Source of the DNA: UBA12087 sp964370815
GTDB lineage: Bacteria > Chloroflexota > Anaerolineae > Anaerolineales > Villigracilaceae
Reading direction: 5' to 3'
Length of the DNA: 64,000 nucleotides
NCBI GenBank assembly: GCA_964370815.1
Contig: CAYJKQ010000002.1
Location: 1-64,000 of the forward strand
Shown here piece by piece: positions 23,658-32,270 of the stretch. The stretch's first letter is position 1. Each line of letters begins with the position of its first letter. A program made the position numbers and the translations under genes. The notes beneath the pieces are model-generated. The model was given only the letters and a program-made list of their open reading frames with translations, was not told where the DNA came from and made no database searches.

Positions 23658-24284
23658 ATGGAATTACATTTCACGATTCTTTTGATCGGGTTTGCATACG
23701 TCGTCCTTTTCGGTGGATTGAGCCTATTAAGACGAGAGGGACTGTCTACAAGATTTGCAATTGAGTCATTAATCTTCACTGGTCTTGCAAGCGGGATGAT
23801 CGCATTAATGGATGTTAATGTACAACCGGTTTTATTCCTTTTTTTCATCTACCTGATCACAATGCGAGTGCGTCTTCTAGTAGAAATTGGTACGCTCTTC
23901 GCCAAGAAAGGACAATTCAAACAAGCTGAGCGAATTTATCAATTTGCAATGCATGTTTGGCCAGATCAAACTTGCACCTTTGTTATCCAGGTAAACTATG
24001 GCACAATGCTCTCACAAGCAAGAAGACTTGACGAAGCCATTAGCATGCTTAATAGTGTTATTGAAAAATCCAATAGTGGTTTTCTGGGAGTTAAATACGA
24101 GTCTGCAGCACATTACAATCTGGCTGTAGCATATATGCGCCAAGACAAACAAGCGCAAGCTGTGCGAGAATTCAATGCGGTCCTGGATACCTGGCCAGCT
24201 TCGGAGTTTGCACGGAAAGCTTCGGCAGCCCTTGAGCGACATCAACGAAAAAGCACCTCCAACCCTAAAAATTCAGATATATAA
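23658..24284 (+). CDS. Membrane protein with C-terminal TPR-like repeats
   Basis: A 208-residue protein. The N-terminal half has about three membrane helices (residues about 5-22, 32-50 and 55-75). The C-terminal half is cytosolic and helical with TPR-like pairs (AKKGQFKQAERIYQFAM, QARRLDEAISMLNSVI, RQDKQAQAVREFNAVL), suggesting protein binding. I choose the ATG at 23658, with GGAGG five bases before; the TTG at 23646 is part of that site. Function unknown. It lies divergent from cstA with its own promoter and terminator. Confidence 0.7.
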   Translation: MELHFTILLIGFAYVVLFGGLSLLRREGLSTRFAIESLIFTGLASGMIALMDVNVQPVLFLFFIYLITMRVRLLVEIGTLFAKKGQFKQAERIYQFAMHVWPDQTCTFVIQVNYGTMLSQARRLDEAISMLNSVIEKSNSGFLGVKYESAAHYNLAVAYMRQDKQAQAVREFNAVLDTWPASEFARKASAALERHQRKSTSNPKNSDI

Positions 24285-24302
24285 CCTAATTTTCCTTTTA
24301 TA

Positions 24303-24344
24303 AAAAAAACACCATCTAGCAATAAATGCTTAATGGTGTTTTTA
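24303..24344 (+). terminator. Terminator of the TPR membrane protein gene
   Basis: The arms aaaacaccat and atggtgtttt form a 10-bp stem ending in a T-run (tttttat), about 20 bases after the stop codon. Confidence 0.85.
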
Positions 24345-24645
24345 TATAGCTACTCGGTCAGGTGGCTTGAAAACCAGTGCTGAGAGTGAAAAACTTGTGC
24401 TATGCGTGTAAAGAATTCTTCAGGCAACATTATTTACAGATGTATGAGAATGTTTTCTTATTACTATAGCACAATTCTTTGAAAATCGTTCCTTAAAATT
24501 TTTCTCCCAGTTTTTACATCTTTTATGGCTGGGTCTATCTCTTATTTGATCTATCCATATTAGGATCCATAAAAAATAGGAGCGCTGAATGTAAGCGGGT
24601 TCCACTCATCATTAACTCATAAAAACGTCAACCGTTGCCGGGGAT
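24345..24645. other. Intergenic stretch, no feature recognised
   Basis: About 300 AT-rich bases between convergent genes. A 61-codon minus-strand frame at 24420-24605 shows no family resemblance. Confidence 0.35.
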
Positions 24646-25569
24646 CTATATCTGTGCTTTTATATCCAATGGTAACAGGGTGGCATAGACCATATCTGTG
24701 ATCGGCGTTGGAACGCTGAATTCTTTTCCTTTATGACTAATCACCCCGATGATCGCTTCAAGTTCTGATGGGCGCCCAGTTTCAATATCCCTTTGCATGG
24801 AAGATTTAATTGATGGCGAAGCTGAATCAATGAAAGCCAATGATTTTTCAACTACATCTCCTTCCAGGGATATTTGGATTGCACCTGCAAGTGCTTCTAT
24901 CTCTCTCATGAGTATGGTCAACAAGCTGCGAGTCTCAGGAATTGAGCGATAATCCCCTATCTCCAGCCGGGTGAGCGAACCAACACTGCTGACAGGAGAA
25001 ACGAATAAAAATTTTGTCCAAATAACCTTAAGAATTTTTCCCGTAAGTTCTATTGTTGCTCCAGTGTTATTTAAGGCTGCATAGATTGCTTCAACTCGCG
25101 GGGTGATATTACCATCCAATTCGCCAAAGACAATTCGGGCGAATTGAGAATAATGGGATACAACACCTGGCGATTCAATTGCTGCTGAAATCCATGTTGC
25201 TGCACCAACCATATGCTGCATCCCAACAACTGCCCCTATTCTCTCAGCGGAGTCAATACCATTTTGAAGACTCATCACAACCGTTTTTGCTCCAATAATA
25301 GGCTGAATCGTATGCGCAATTTGGTCAGTCGAGGGCGTCTTTACACAAAATAGAATTAGATCAACCGGTTCAATTTCCGAAACGTTGTCGGTAGCCATGA
25401 CGGGGAAGATGCTGAAATCACCAAGCTTGCTCTTGACGTGCAATCCATTATTACGAATAGAAGTCAAATGCTCTCCTCGTGCAAAAAAAGTCAGATTGTG
25501 ACCAGCACGGGCTAACAAAGCACCATAATATGCGCCAACTCCCCCGCTCCCAATAACTGCAATTTTCAT
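24646..25569 (-). CDS. 2-dehydropantoate 2-reductase family protein (PanE/ApbA-like)
   Basis: A 307-residue NADP-dependent reductase of the ketopantoate-reductase family. The Rossmann motif is IAVIGSGGVGAYYGALLARAG (written here in part; about residues 3-22), a NADP-contacting FFARGEH follows, and the conserved Lys is in VIWTKFLF (about 180-187). In true PanE two asparagines follow this Lys; here the segment reads FVSPVSSVG, so both appear lost and the 2-oxo-acid substrate may differ from ketopantoate. No panB or panC is nearby. The ATG has a good GGGAGG upstream. Confidence 0.8.
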   Translation of the reverse strand: MKIAVIGSGGVGAYYGALLARAGHNLTFFARGEHLTSIRNNGLHVKSKLGDFSIFPVMATDNVSEIEPVDLILFCVKTPSTDQIAHTIQPIIGAKTVVMSLQNGIDSAERIGAVVGMQHMVGAATWISAAIESPGVVSHYSQFARIVFGELDGNITPRVEAIYAALNNTGATIELTGKILKVIWTKFLFVSPVSSVGSLTRLEIGDYRSIPETRSLLTILMREIEALAGAIQISLEGDVVEKSLAFIDSASPSIKSSMQRDIETGRPSELEAIIGVISHKGKEFSVPTPITDMVYATLLPLDIKAQI

Positions 25570-25883
25570 GGATCCCTCCCAATAAAATTAATGAATTCTT
25601 TCATTGCGCGAGCAATTAATATTAGCATATTTCACCAGATTCGGGAAATGCTCAGATGAATAAAAGGTTTATGTAAATCAAGAGTTTCTTGAACCAGAAA
25701 TCTAATAATGAAACATATCACACAAAAACAAATATCGACTGAGGTTCAAGGGAATAACTGAGTCATTAAAATTACGAAACCTAATGATACTGAATAACTT
25801 AAGTTTTTTGTATTAAAAATATACGGATAAATTCGTATTCAAGGTTTCGCGTGAAATGCAGAGTAATAACTTTTTTGAGGCAT
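25570..25883. other. AT-rich intergenic stretch, no feature recognised
   Basis: About 310 bases between two minus-strand genes. It presumably holds the promoter of the PanE-like gene; I could not pick a convincing pair of promoter boxes. Confidence 0.35.
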
Positions 25884-25924
25884 GAAAACGAGAACATCGT
25901 GATCAAAAGATCAGGATGTTCTCG
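25884..25924 (-). terminator. Terminator of the S41 lipoprotein gene
   Basis: The stem cgagaacatc / gatgttctcg, extended by a tgatc/gatca inner stem around aaaa, is followed by TTTTC on the minus strand. Confidence 0.8.
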
Positions 25925-25939
25925 CAAGGTAATCTTAAT

Positions 25940-28441
25940 TTACGGTTTTACAAAAACCGTATAATCATAAATCCATTCGCCAGCTGGAAAATCATCGGAG
26001 CCATCGTTGATAGCCTGGTTGAAAACAGATCTGATGATTAAATGATGCTCTCCTCCCTGCCAATCTGACAGAATATTATAGAAGTATCGACACTTTAGGG
26101 TGGTGTCCGGATCAAATTCATATTTGAACAACTGGTCTGCTGCTACCTCCTGATCTCCCATGAAGAATTCAAACGAAATGTGTTCCCAGTTTTGTTCAAA
26201 TTTTTCGGGGGAAGCACACCAGCCATATGCCCAAATCAGGTCTTCAGATTTTGACAGGCTGATCGTATAAGGAAAGGTTCCAGGTAATAGAAAATCAGCC
26301 GCCTCATAAGTCTGGCGCGCTTTATCTTCCAGGAAACTCACTCTACCACCCAGAAGGTCAGCTTCGGCTTTGGTATTGTCCGTTTCGAATTTGGGATTGG
26401 ATGAAGGTTTAATCCCTGCACCTAAAGGCAGTAAAACAACATTCTCTGCGTACTTCAAGATCTCATCCTCAGTGGAAATAGCAGTTTCAAGAGTGACTGG
26501 GACGCGCAAGTCAGGTTGGACACCCTGTCCTTGCAGGAACAGGCTGCCATCTTCCAAAATCATCCGTTCGGTGGGGATCTGCATTGAGATGCCTGCCGGT
26601 AAATCGATCTGTCCATCCCCCACATCTGCCATTGTGCCACTGGTAGGATACATTCCAACCACATGCATGTCTGGAACCTGGCTGAAGCTGTAAGCCTCGT
26701 CTTCACATGCGCTGGCACAATTTGGTCCAACCAGCAATACCATTTTATCAAAGCGATACTGCTCTATATTTGGCAATATCCTCCCAGGGACGCCCTTCTT
26801 CTCAAACTGCATGGTGCTCTCGCTGTACGAGTAACCCTGAGGCATTGGAATTTCCTGATCTGTCAGGTAAGCTGCCAGACCAATCGGGTTTCCCCCGCCA
26901 TTATCGCGCAAATCGATGATGATGCCAGGCACTTCATTTGATGTAAAAGCATCCAAAGAACGCTTGAAGAGACGGTTGAGCAGGTTTAAGTCATCATAAT
27001 AAGAATTTATCTTTACATAACCTACCCCAGATTCCAGGATCTTAAACTCGACAGGAAGAAGTGGATTTGTCTCGACACCATAATAGCGTGAGGTGCGTGA
27101 AAAGGACTCACGTTCTGCCACAGTTGTGAGACTAACGGTTTGCACTTGACCACCTGGATTGGTGAAAGTAACCGAGGCATCCGTCCCCAAGGGAGCACGC
27201 AACAAATAACGCAATTGCTGATAACGCAAATCCCAGGCAGAAGACATGGGTAAAGTCCACGGAATCACAGCTTGTATGGCATCATTGATAGGGGTTCCAT
27301 TGAACTCTTCGACAACCGCCCCAACCTGCATTCCAGCCAAGTTAGCTGGACCACCTTCCAAAATGTAAACAGCAACCACATTGCCATCATCCATTTCACG
27401 CAGGGCAAAGCCAAAACCTCCCGCAGTTTCCTGGGTAAACAGCTCAGTGTAATAATCTGTAGAACTCAAGCCAACATGTCCATCTTTGAAAGCCCAGGTG
27501 AAATCTCGCAATGCCAGCCAAAAGGCATCCTCATCCTTATCAGCTTCAGCTTTCTCTATACGTGGTATGAGTTCAGCATACATTTTTTGCCAGTCGGGTT
27601 CAATATCCACATAACCATTAAATGCATAATGCTTGCTGACAAAATTGAACATCGTATCGAAAGCAGCGGTGTAGGATAAGCTTGAGAAATCTTTAACAGC
27701 AAAATCAGCTGGTTCGTACAACATAAGATCAGGTTCGGACTCTTTCGAAAAAAGAAAAGGAGACTTATCTAGATCGACAATACTGTAACCAGCCGGGATC
27801 GATGCAACCGGATCATCTCCGGTGAACAATAATCCATCTTTTCCGAAACCCGAGGGGAAGGATTGCTGTGAATCCGGCGCCCAAACTACCAATTTTCCAC
27901 CAGTAACTTCGTAATCCCTGGTGCCATCTGTCTGAACCGATGCCAGGTAGTTAGGCCATCCAAATGAACGGTCATCACCATCCGAATAAGGACCTCCTGA
28001 GAAATTCGGAAAGTATGAGGCTGCAAAAATCTGAACCCCGGTGTTTTCCTCACCATTATTGTCGACATCGTTAAGAACACCGCGAGGTTTCACCGGAAGA
28101 GATATATTCCAGGTACCAGTCAAGGTTGGAATATCCATATTAAGAAAACCCAATACCTGAGATTCAACAGGCAATTCCCAATAATTATCCCTTTCCACAA
28201 ATCCATGCATATCCACCAGGGCAACCGCGTTTTCGATAAAATAAGCTTCGAAAACGAAACCATTGGTTACGGTGAAGGTTCCTTTCAAATTATAAGGTTC
28301 TTCAACATTCACGATTGCTTGAAGGGTCTCGGTCGAAGTTGTCGCGCGAGGTGGTTGAACTACCGTTGATTTTGGACCACAGGCTGCCAAGCTTGAACCC
28401 ATAATCAATAACAAAATTAAAAAATAGAAATATTTTTTCAT
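25940..28441 (-). CDS. Lipoprotein with S41-family peptidase domain
   Basis: An 833-residue secreted, lipid-anchored protein. The signal peptide ends in a lipobox (SSLAAC, Cys about residue 20). Residues about 40-230 are an unassigned beta-rich region. A C-terminal-processing (S41) peptidase follows: an N-terminal helical part (about 260-330), a PDZ domain (about 345-400, GGFGFALREMDDGNVV), then VGYVKINSY, GIIIDLRDNGGGN (about 508-520) and VLLVGPNCASACEDE (about 562-576), where the Ser of SACE is the expected nucleophile. The last 150 residues are another beta-rich region. It may process or degrade extracellular proteins at the cell surface. It is a single gene with its own terminator. Confidence 0.85.
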   Translation of the reverse strand: MKKYFYFLILLLIMGSSLAACGPKSTVVQPPRATTSTETLQAIVNVEEPYNLKGTFTVTNGFVFEAYFIENAVALVDMHGFVERDNYWELPVESQVLGFLNMDIPTLTGTWNISLPVKPRGVLNDVDNNGEENTGVQIFAASYFPNFSGGPYSDGDDRSFGWPNYLASVQTDGTRDYEVTGGKLVVWAPDSQQSFPSGFGKDGLLFTGDDPVASIPAGYSIVDLDKSPFLFSKESEPDLMLYEPADFAVKDFSSLSYTAAFDTMFNFVSKHYAFNGYVDIEPDWQKMYAELIPRIEKAEADKDEDAFWLALRDFTWAFKDGHVGLSSTDYYTELFTQETAGGFGFALREMDDGNVVAVYILEGGPANLAGMQVGAVVEEFNGTPINDAIQAVIPWTLPMSSAWDLRYQQLRYLLRAPLGTDASVTFTNPGGQVQTVSLTTVAERESFSRTSRYYGVETNPLLPVEFKILESGVGYVKINSYYDDLNLLNRLFKRSLDAFTSNEVPGIIIDLRDNGGGNPIGLAAYLTDQEIPMPQGYSYSESTMQFEKKGVPGRILPNIEQYRFDKMVLLVGPNCASACEDEAYSFSQVPDMHVVGMYPTSGTMADVGDGQIDLPAGISMQIPTERMILEDGSLFLQGQGVQPDLRVPVTLETAISTEDEILKYAENVVLLPLGAGIKPSSNPKFETDNTKAEADLLGGRVSFLEDKARQTYEAADFLLPGTFPYTISLSKSEDLIWAYGWCASPEKFEQNWEHISFEFFMGDQEVAADQLFKYEFDPDTTLKCRYFYNILSDWQGGEHHLIIRSVFNQAINDGSDDFPAGEWIYDYTVFVKP

Positions 28442-28733
28442 TGAGACTCCTCGAATTAATTTTTTTTCTCACTAAGATGATTGAAGAAAAGTGGATGGAT
28501 GAGAATTCTTCTTTATATCAATACTTATCTTTCTCTTCGCATAATTGCCAATAACATTGAATTATTATACTCCTGCATGTTATCATGAGGATAAGACAGA
28601 TGAACCAAGGTTTCCAGTAGTTGGCTTTGCTTCTAACAGGCAATATCTAATTTAATCCATCAAACTTTCGGAAAATATCAGAAAACTTAGAATATCAGTC
28701 TAATCAAAGTGGTTATTGAAATAAGGTGACAGA
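28442..28733. other. Divergent intergenic region
   Basis: About 290 AT-rich bases between the divergent S41 lipoprotein gene and the small hypothetical gene at 28734. Promoters for both are expected; no clear boxes were assigned. Confidence 0.3.
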
Positions 28734-29069
28734 ATGAACGAGCTGGAGTTTGACCCACAGGTTGAATCTGAAATACAAAACGCCTTACTAGCCAGGATTA
28801 AGGGTAATGAAGGCCAGGCACGTGTGTGTGCCCGTCGGGCTGCAGGCGTTGCAGTACGAATGTTCTTTGAACAAAAAAATTTTCCAATACTTCACAAGAG
28901 CGGGTACGAACTTTTACTAACCTTAATCAACCAGCCTGACATACCTTCGACAGCCAGACAGAATGCGATCAATCTGACCATGCGCGTATCAGAATCTTAT
29001 GTGCTACCAGTCAATATTGACCTGGTTGAAGAGGCACGTTCGTTATGCAGGGAGCTTGCCAAATTGTAA
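28734..29069 (+). CDS. Small helical hypothetical protein
   Basis: A 111-residue soluble, largely helical protein beginning MNELEFDPQVESEIQNALLA. It has a basic helix with ARVCARRAAGVAVR (about residues 31-44) and no membrane segment. It might belong to a helical nucleotide-binding or HEPN-like group, but the defining motifs are not visible, so I leave it unassigned. The ATG has AGGTG seven bases upstream. The gene stands alone. Confidence 0.65.
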   Translation: MNELEFDPQVESEIQNALLARIKGNEGQARVCARRAAGVAVRMFFEQKNFPILHKSGYELLLTLINQPDIPSTARQNAINLTMRVSESYVLPVNIDLVEEARSLCRELAKL

Positions 29070-29798
29070 TCCCCCCCTCTAATTCAATTTAATATGCGAG
29101 GAATTGGAGGATATAACTTATGCATGTGAACGAGTTGTAAATTGCAGCATTCCCTTAAAAGGTACTTTTGCAAAAGGGAAGAATAACCAGACCTAGACAT
29201 GCTGTTCAAGAATTAAATAGGAGTGAAAGTGAATAATAAATATACCTAAATCTTAGGCAATAATATCCAAGCGGAAATTAAGTGGTTCTCTTCCTAAATA
29301 ATTGAACAAGGATCGGAAAAGTGTATCCAAGGTTGTCAAAATCAACATTCGACAGAGCGAAATCCAAAAATGAAAATTTTTGTTGGGTTTCTGGGCAATG
29401 GATCCCCTCCCAGGTAACTCATTACCGCCCTTCAACCCAACCTACCAAAAATCCTTTAACATGTGAACTTAGGTAGATGAGCATTAAGATAACAAATTAT
29501 CTAAATAACTTACTCCCGATTAATGACCGTCTCAGAAGGAAAATCCTGATTATTTTTAAACTAAATTATCGTTAGAGATCAAAGGTTCAGGTTTTTTCCA
29601 GATCGTGAAGATAAATAGCTTCATTTAGAATTGTGAATATTGGCAATTATTCAATTGCTCATTATCCATTAGAATAGAGAAGACGAAAGGTTCTTACTAA
29701 AAAGAATTTTATCTCTCCAAGAATGAAGTAAATATTGGTTTTACGCAAATTTAAAGGAAGAAAATTGCGGGTCTTAATCTCAGCTTAGAGGACTTTTG
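29070..29798. other. 730-base intergenic stretch, no gene seen
   Basis: AT-rich and without a convincing reading frame on either strand; a 60-codon minus-strand frame at 29253-29435 has no family resemblance. A possible weak hairpin (ctggg...cccag, about 29391-29413) is the only structure I noted. Confidence 0.35.
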
Positions 29799-30050
29799 AT
29801 GTCAAAGGAAGAAACCCCCATCCTGATCTATGGAACCAATTGGTGTCCGGATTGTACGCGGGTGCGTAAATTCATGGATGCAAATAATATTGCTTACGTA
29901 TGGATCAATATTAAAAAGGATCCAAGTGCGTGCGCGATCGTGGAAAAGGTTAATAATGGAAACCAAAGCGTACCCACCATCAGTTGGCCTGATGGGTCAT
30001 TTTTGGTTGAGCCTTCAATAAAACAATTGAGAGATAAACTGGGGTTATAA
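29799..30050 (+). CDS. Glutaredoxin-like / mycoredoxin-like protein
   Basis: An 83-residue thiol-disulfide oxidoreductase of the glutaredoxin fold. The active site is NWCPDC (about residues 14-19), the cis-proline strand is QSVPTISWPDG (about 54-64), and the terminal helix is SIKQLRDKLGL. The length and YGTNWCPDC pattern match the small mycoredoxin/NrdH-type group, which reduces mixed disulfides. I take the ATG at 29799 with GAGGA six bases upstream; a TTG one codon earlier is also in frame. It stands alone. Confidence 0.85.
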   Translation: MSKEETPILIYGTNWCPDCTRVRKFMDANNIAYVWINIKKDPSACAIVEKVNNGNQSVPTISWPDGSFLVEPSIKQLRDKLGL

Positions 30051-30171
30051 AAGAGTCGAGCAGTAACCATGCTCTTATGAATAGAAAATGAATGTTGTAT
30101 TACACAGGATGCCTGATATACGACATTTAAAAATTAAGAACCTGTTCTTTCCCAACTAAGAATGGTGACTC

Positions 30172-30462
30172 TTACGAAATCCCCGCTGACTTCTTTCCGG
30201 AAACCAGGATATTCACCAACCAACGCGCAAACATCGTCACGAAAATAACTCCTGATAAGACACCCATCACCAGGATAAGGATGAATTGTATGTTATTAAA
30301 CCTGCTCACCCAAGCAGGTTGTCTAGTTATTTGAATACGCTGGCGCAAGGTATTAACAAATTCCGGACTTGGCATGACCGGTTTCAACAAACCATTCAAT
30401 TTATTTTCCACTGAACCCAGATGATCTTCTGGTGTGCTGACGAGCTGCTCTTTTAAACTCAT
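30172..30462 (-). CDS. Small membrane protein downstream of the sigma factor (possible anti-sigma)
   Basis: A 96-residue protein with a cytosolic N-terminal half (about 1-55) and one membrane helix (about 59-82, FILILVMGVLSGVIFVTMFA). It lies 104 bases after the ECF-type sigma factor gene on the same strand, the usual position for an anti-sigma or anti-sigma-like partner. No zinc HxxxCxxC motif is visible, so it is not a ZAS-type anti-sigma, and the role is inferred from position alone. Confidence 0.55.
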   Translation of the reverse strand: MSLKEQLVSTPEDHLGSVENKLNGLLKPVMPSPEFVNTLRQRIQITRQPAWVSRFNNIQFILILVMGVLSGVIFVTMFARWLVNILVSGKKSAGIS

Positions 30463-30566
30463 CTCCTACTTCTCCTGCGATGTTATCCACCAATCTTCTC
30501 TAAAATAAGAACCTCAATTCATCCAGATCATAATTCTTGTGTCATCTCAATAAAGTGAGGTGTTAC

Positions 30567-31124
30567 TCATTCTTCAGCCATTTCATCACCGAGCTCATCC
30601 CGTAAAGAAAGCAAGGTACGATGATACAGGCTTTTAACAGCACCTTCACTGCGACCCATGATCTGACCGATCTCAGCATTGGATAAATGCTCAATAAATT
30701 TAAGGATCAGTAAATTTTGGCGATCCGGTGTTAATTTACGGATCAAGTGCAATAAATTTTCACGTTCTTCTGTATAAACCATAGATTGCTCGGGAGCATC
30801 ACCCTTGTACTTGATGGTGGGCACCTCGGTCAATGGAATTTCCTGCTTGCGACTGCGATCACGATGCCAATTAGCTACCAGATTATGAGCAATCCTATAT
30901 AACCAGGCTGAAAAAGGAACACCACGATCATGGTAATTATGGATATGGTGGAGAGCCCGGTAAAAAACTCGAGCCGTAATGTCCTCTGCGTCATGAACAT
31001 TCCCTGTCCGGTAATAGACATAGTTGAAGATCCGTTCGACATAGCGTTCATAGAGCAACCCGAAGGCGTCCCGATCACCCTGCGAAGCCTTTGCTAAAAT
31101 CTCAGAATCATCCAAATCTGACAT
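30567..31124 (-). CDS. RNA polymerase sigma factor, ECF type
   Basis: A 185-residue sigma-70 family factor with region 2 (about residues 18-90, FGLLYERYVERIFNYVYYRT and the DAEDITARVFYRAL and PFSAWLYRIAHNLVANWHRD parts) and region 4 (about 118-175, LTPDRQNLLILKFIEHLSN and the helix-turn-helix EIGQIMGRSEGAVKSLYHR). It directs RNA polymerase to a small regulon, and the 96-residue membrane protein encoded next may control it. The ATG has GGTG upstream. I found no matching promoter motif to say whether it is autoregulated. Confidence 0.93.
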   Translation of the reverse strand: MSDLDDSEILAKASQGDRDAFGLLYERYVERIFNYVYYRTGNVHDAEDITARVFYRALHHIHNYHDRGVPFSAWLYRIAHNLVANWHRDRSRKQEIPLTEVPTIKYKGDAPEQSMVYTEERENLLHLIRKLTPDRQNLLILKFIEHLSNAEIGQIMGRSEGAVKSLYHRTLLSLRDELGDEMAEE

Positions 31125-31388
31125 TACTTCACCTTACCAGCAGGGCTCATAAGTAGTAACCCCGTCAATTTTTATTCGTTTCAATTAATTTTACTTCTCC
31201 TCGACCAGGGGGAGAACAAACTTCCTTTTTTTGAGTTCTCTATTACGGAGTATAACATGGTTGGAATTATCGTTTAAAAAAAAACAATGAATGTAACTGC
31301 TCAGTTATGCCACCTTCCCCCGCTAAATGCATGCGGAGCGAACTGCCGAAGGACGCCGCGACGGTGTGAGGGAGTGAATTTGGAGACC
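31125..31388. other. Intergenic stretch upstream of the sigma factor gene
   Basis: No gene is visible. The right part (from about 31315) is GC-rich and includes cccccgctaaatgcatgcgg, which resembles the cccgccaac-gcgcggg module seen at 10055-10110. Confidence 0.35.
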
Positions 31389-31499
31389 GACACTTTCCCC
31401 GGGCAGTGTAAGTAAGGGTCTCCTACATAGCTAGGAGATCCTCACCTGCACTCCCTGGCACCGCCCGCCAGGGCAGGTGTGCATGCAGGTGCAAGTGTC
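31389..31499. repeat. Nested palindromic (MITE-like) element before tmRNA
   Basis: The outer arms gacactt (31389) and aagtgtc (31499) enclose tctccta...taggaga, cacctgca...tgcaggtg and ccctggc...gccaggg stems, so the 111 bases can fold into a multi-armed cruciform. A short direct repeat (gttcaggatga, twice) follows at 31505-31531. No coding capacity. Confidence 0.6.
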
Positions 31500-31652
31500 A
31501 CTTCGTTCAGGATGAAAATTGCGTTCAGGATGACACAAGCGTTCCAATTGTCTCAAAGAAAGTCAGCATGGCTGAGCAGTTAATTCTTTTTCCAGAACCC
31601 AATATCCGTTTCACGATAAAAAGCTTCGATGGGAGAATTGGTAAAAACGCAG

Positions 31653-31658
31653 TATAAT
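31653..31658 (+). promoter_or_regulatory. -10 box of the tmRNA gene
   Basis: A perfect TATAAT lies 10 bases before the predicted tmRNA 5' end at 31668. A matching -35 box is not obvious. Confidence 0.65.
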
Positions 31659-31667
31659 TAATGTATT

Positions 31668-32062
31668 GGGGATGCCAGGCTTCGACGGAGGAGGCTGGTC
31701 CCGGAATGCGAGCCGAGAGGTGCCGATCTCGTTAAACCAGCACAAAAACTTAAGTGCCAATCGCACTTCCTACGCTGCTATGCCCCTCGCTGCTTAAGCG
31801 AAGGTGTAACAGCCGGTCTCAATAGAGGCCGCGTCCACCGCTCCCGTACTCCACCGGGTGAGCGGATCGGGCGAAACAAAGGTGGAGTGCCGCGCTGGAT
31901 GTCGCTAAAGGTGCGAAAGAGGACTTTCGGGTCCGAGCGGCTGGTTGAGGGCAATTTTTGCTGAATGGAATACCTTCAATGACACAAATCATCCAGCTAC
32001 GCTCGTAGATTTCCGAGGGTCGAGTCTTTCGGACGCGGGTTCGATTCCCGCCATCTCCACCA
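31668..32062 (+). ncRNA. ssrA: Transfer-messenger RNA (tmRNA)
   Basis: The trans-translation RNA that rescues stalled ribosomes. The 5' end ggggatg and 3' end catctcc-ACCA form the tRNA-like acceptor, with the ggttcgattcccgcc T-arm just before (about 32038-32052) and CCA encoded. The tag frame starts with GCC at 31756 and ends with TAA at 31795-31797, giving ANRTSYAAMPLAA, with a hydrophobic -LAA end as expected for a protease tag. The total length of about 395 bases and pseudoknot-like G/C stems around 31800-31960 fit. One continuous (not permuted) gene. Confidence 0.95.
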
Positions 32063-32106
32063 TCATTTCCATTTGTTCCGGAAAAGTAACATTTCAAAAA
32101 AGTGGA

Positions 32107-32149
32107 GAGTGGGTTTTTTAACGCGCGTTTTGCTCGTTTTAAAACCCCC
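32107..32149 (+). terminator. Hairpin after tmRNA
   Basis: The arms agtgggttttttaa and ttttaaaacccccact pair imperfectly around acgcgcgttttgctcg. It lies 45 bases after the tmRNA end and may be its terminator together with the next hairpin. Confidence 0.5.
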
Positions 32150-32170
32150 ACTTTCCCCCGAATTATTGAG

Positions 32171-32210
32171 AAATCTGCCGAAAAGTCATTAAAGATTTTT
32201 CGGCAGATTT
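32171..32210. terminator. Strong hairpin before the deacetylase-amidase gene
   Basis: A near-perfect stem aaatctgccgaaaa / ttttcggcagattt with an 11-12-base loop; the tract ends tttgcttt, fitting a bidirectional rho-independent terminator. Confidence 0.7.
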
Positions 32211-32270
32211 GCTTTCGGATTCCCGAGCGTTATAAGGTACAATTTTGAAAATCCATATTGGAACTGACCC

